Part shown: in pieces, positions 62,018 through 64,000 of the stretch
Numbering within the stretch: position 1 is the stretch's first letter
Layout of the letters: each line of letters starts with the position of its first letter
Assembly (NCBI GenBank): GCA_004794785.1
Contig: SJOL01003870.1
Span: 26,731 to 90,730, forward strand
Direction: 5' to 3'
Source of the DNA: Opisthorchis felineus
Lineage: Eukaryota; Platyhelminthes; Trematoda; Opisthorchiida; Opisthorchiidae
DNA length: 64,000 bases
The notes under the pieces: generated by a model
The model's input: the letters and a program-made list of their open reading frames with translations, nothing else
The model's database searches: none
What the model was told of the DNA's origin: nothing
Translations under genes and position numbers: made by a program

Positions 62018-63126
62018 GTAAGTGTACATGATTCGTGAACTGTGTGCATAGTCCGCTTGATGACCTTGTTATAGGCAAGCCCCAGAGGTGCAGGACATTG
62101 GCCAAAATCGATTGAATTTATCCACTGAAGGTGATGCGTGATTTTCCTTTTCGCAGGTGAGACTATGCAATGGCCGAATTATGGTCAAGCTAAGTCGCGC
62201 TGTCCAAGACAAGTATCATTACAGGACGGCATGAAATCGTAAGTGCAGTAGTCCTCACTTCCGGGAAAACGAACCTCTCCACAAAATGGAAATGACTTGG
62301 GTTCATTTTAGTACGTAAGGTTGGACATGGTTTCTGCGAACCCCGCCACCGTAAGACCTGTCGTATCACTTCAGTTAAGACACAGGTTGAAAAATGTAAA
62401 CAGTAATTGAATAGGCATGTGTTTGTTACATCCTCGACGGACGTCGTCGGCGAAACAGGGCTATCTTATAGTTCATATTGTTGATCGTAATCTCCTTGCA
62501 ATGTCTATGCCCGATTCCTCAAACAGCATATGGGGATTACAACACAGAAGGGGCCGTAAGATGCGACGAAAATCTCAAAGGACCGGGTATAAGAAATCAA
62601 TGAGCATTGATCGTCGAAACGATTGATGAAACAGGGAAGGGACGGCACTGCCTGCCGAATGTGCCCAGTACCTTTGCAAAGTAACCGAAAGCCCTGACAG
62701 CACGTCACCATATAGGGTGGACTTGAAGGTACGAAGGCTAGAATCTCACTGCCGAGCTAATCTCAAGTGATGATAAGATCAAGGTTCACATCTACTCTCC
62801 TCCTAGGAAAAGCTACAGTGAAATCGCTGATTCTCTCGTGTGTCAGCCGTAGTAAACGTAAATGAAAATGATATTAACGAAGTCACAGAGGTGGAACCGT
62901 AAAGGACTTCACTCCAGTTGCCGGTCGCATTTTCTAGAGACTAATTGTGAAGACTAAGGTCCACACCATGCCATCCTCAAAATTGGGCTGTCAAACTATT
63001 TTCGTGAATGGCCAGAAGAGGTAAAAAAGACGGTTTCTTACCTTGGGACCTGTGCAGTTATTCAATGCTGACTCACTGTTGAGGACATTACCCTAGGCCA
63101 CTAAAATCATTCTGTTATCACTTCAG
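62018..63126 (+). other. TRPM intron 7, 1.1 kb
   Basis: GTAAGTG to ATCACTTCAG. Only short frames; no repeat recognised. Confidence 0.9.
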
Positions 63127-63250
63127 AGATTTACCTGCTCCATTGAAAGAACAGATCATCTCTACCATCAGTCGAACATTTCAACTGCATCGCCACGAAT
63201 CGGAGGGACTGTATAGCGAACTGCGGCTATGTATGAAGAGGAGGCATTTG
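63127..63250 (+). CDS. TRPM-family channel exon 8
   Basis: An ATCACTTCAG acceptor supplies the last base of the split Gly codon. The exon then encodes LPAPLKEQIISTISRTFQLH, ending ELRLCMKRRHL. It aligns with the L-(R/K)-(D/E)-Q-(L/I)-(L/I)-x-TI-x-(K/R)-TF...(L/I)-x-x-CMK-(K/R)-(K/R)-x-L region of TRPM proteins. The end was set at a GTACGT donor on a codon boundary. The frame stays open to 63349, so a longer exon cannot be excluded, but the read-through residues do not resemble the family's next segment. Confidence 0.9.
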
Positions 63251-64000
63251 GTACGTGTGTTATCCATTTTCGTTGCTGAATCCACACATGAGGGTTATGG
63301 AATCAGGTTCTCATTATGGTCGTTTTTCTGTATGCTGGAAAAGAATTGATTTTTGTTTGCCACCTCGAACTGAGTGATTTATCTTTGCAATTTCGATACC
63401 ATAACTTTTGCCACCACAGTCCAATTGTTTGGTTGTTTACAATGGATTCCGAGTTGGTATTTGACACAATAGATGGCATTTTTGACAGAGGTTCTCAGCG
63501 TTCGAGGTTTGTACAACCGACATTCCATCCATATTACCCGATCTGATAGACGGACGACGTCGTCGGTCTTTAGGCTTAGTGTATCCTTCAAGAGGAACTG
63601 CTCGAGTACGAGTCTTACTCAACTAAGACAATCAAAATAACGATGCTATTGCATTGCCGTTGATACACTCGTCGTTACAGTCGATTCGATGTTACAACGA
63701 ACTATCACGTTCTGGGATCATGAGGTCCGAACACCTTTTCTATTGGCTTGTGTAAACAGCAAGTACCTCAACTGGATCGGACACTGATTTGAAACAGACC
63801 CTTATTAGATAGATTAATACTTAGTAAGCGATTATGATAGTAACGTGAAAATTACTCACATAACCTGAATCGCCGGGGTGGACGACAACTGTGCTGTCAA
63901 GAGTTTCATTCGATCCGCCTTGTAGACAAAAATGGTTATTCGTCCTCATTCTCTGGTGCATCTGCTAAGTTGCGTGCCATATACGCAAGAGTTGATTAAA
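63251..64000 (+). other. TRPM intron 8, continues past the right edge
   Basis: No further sequence matching the expected continuation of the channel is found before the window ends. Short overlapping frames only. Confidence 0.7.

Noticed and set aside
63251..63349. Read-through of TRPM exon 8 to the stop at 63349
   Set aside because: The residues do not resemble the family's continuation, and a GTACGT donor sits exactly at the end of the conserved part.
1..64000. CRISPR arrays, operons, bacterial promoters or ribosome binding sites
   Set aside because: Spliced genes and eukaryotic retroelements make prokaryotic features irrelevant; no regularly spaced repeat array was seen.

Overview
The window is eukaryotic nuclear DNA, almost certainly from a flatworm and most likely a digenean fluke that is not a schistosome. 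Coding sequence comes in short exons with GT-AG (once GC-AG) splice sites. Almost everything between the exons is decayed retroelement: RTE-like and CR1-like LINEs, Penelope-like elements, tRNA-derived SINEs, and a repeat carrying hammerhead ribozymes. I cannot name the species from the sequence.

The main gene is on the + strand: the 5' part of a TRPM-family cation channel gene. Seven exons (24998-63250) encode the conserved TRPM N-terminal cytosolic region. Their splice phases join without conflict, and a serine-rich candidate first exon with an ATG lies at 20249-20362. Together the eight exons give 415 codons over 43 kb. The next exon, and all exons for the membrane domain and pore, lie beyond the right edge. 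Schistosome TRPM channels are the praziquantel target family, but the drug-pocket residues are not in this window.

Region by region: 1-490, decayed CR1-like LINE (-). 500-9900, mostly unassigned, with a ribozyme-repeat relative at 4248-4460 and a possible Gypsy-like integrase remnant near 6.6-6.96 kb. 9.95-12.95 kb, two RTE-like LINE remnants (+ and -) around a SINE. 13.5-20.7 kb, several minus-strand candidate exons of one or more genes I do not recognise; three of them chain in phase and encode a glycosylation-site-rich protein. 20.2-64 kb, the TRPM gene with its introns. These introns hold more LINE, SINE and Penelope pieces, the three other ribozyme-repeat loci (21.4, 33.6 and 51.2 kb), and a 0.9 kb inverted-repeat element that sits inside a SINE with a 14-bp target duplication.

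The most unusual material is the hammerhead repeat family. One copy (51239-51281, - strand) keeps every core ribozyme base. The loci are built as head-to-head inverted or partial tandem units, and one inversion breakpoint lies within about five bases of the predicted self-cleavage site.
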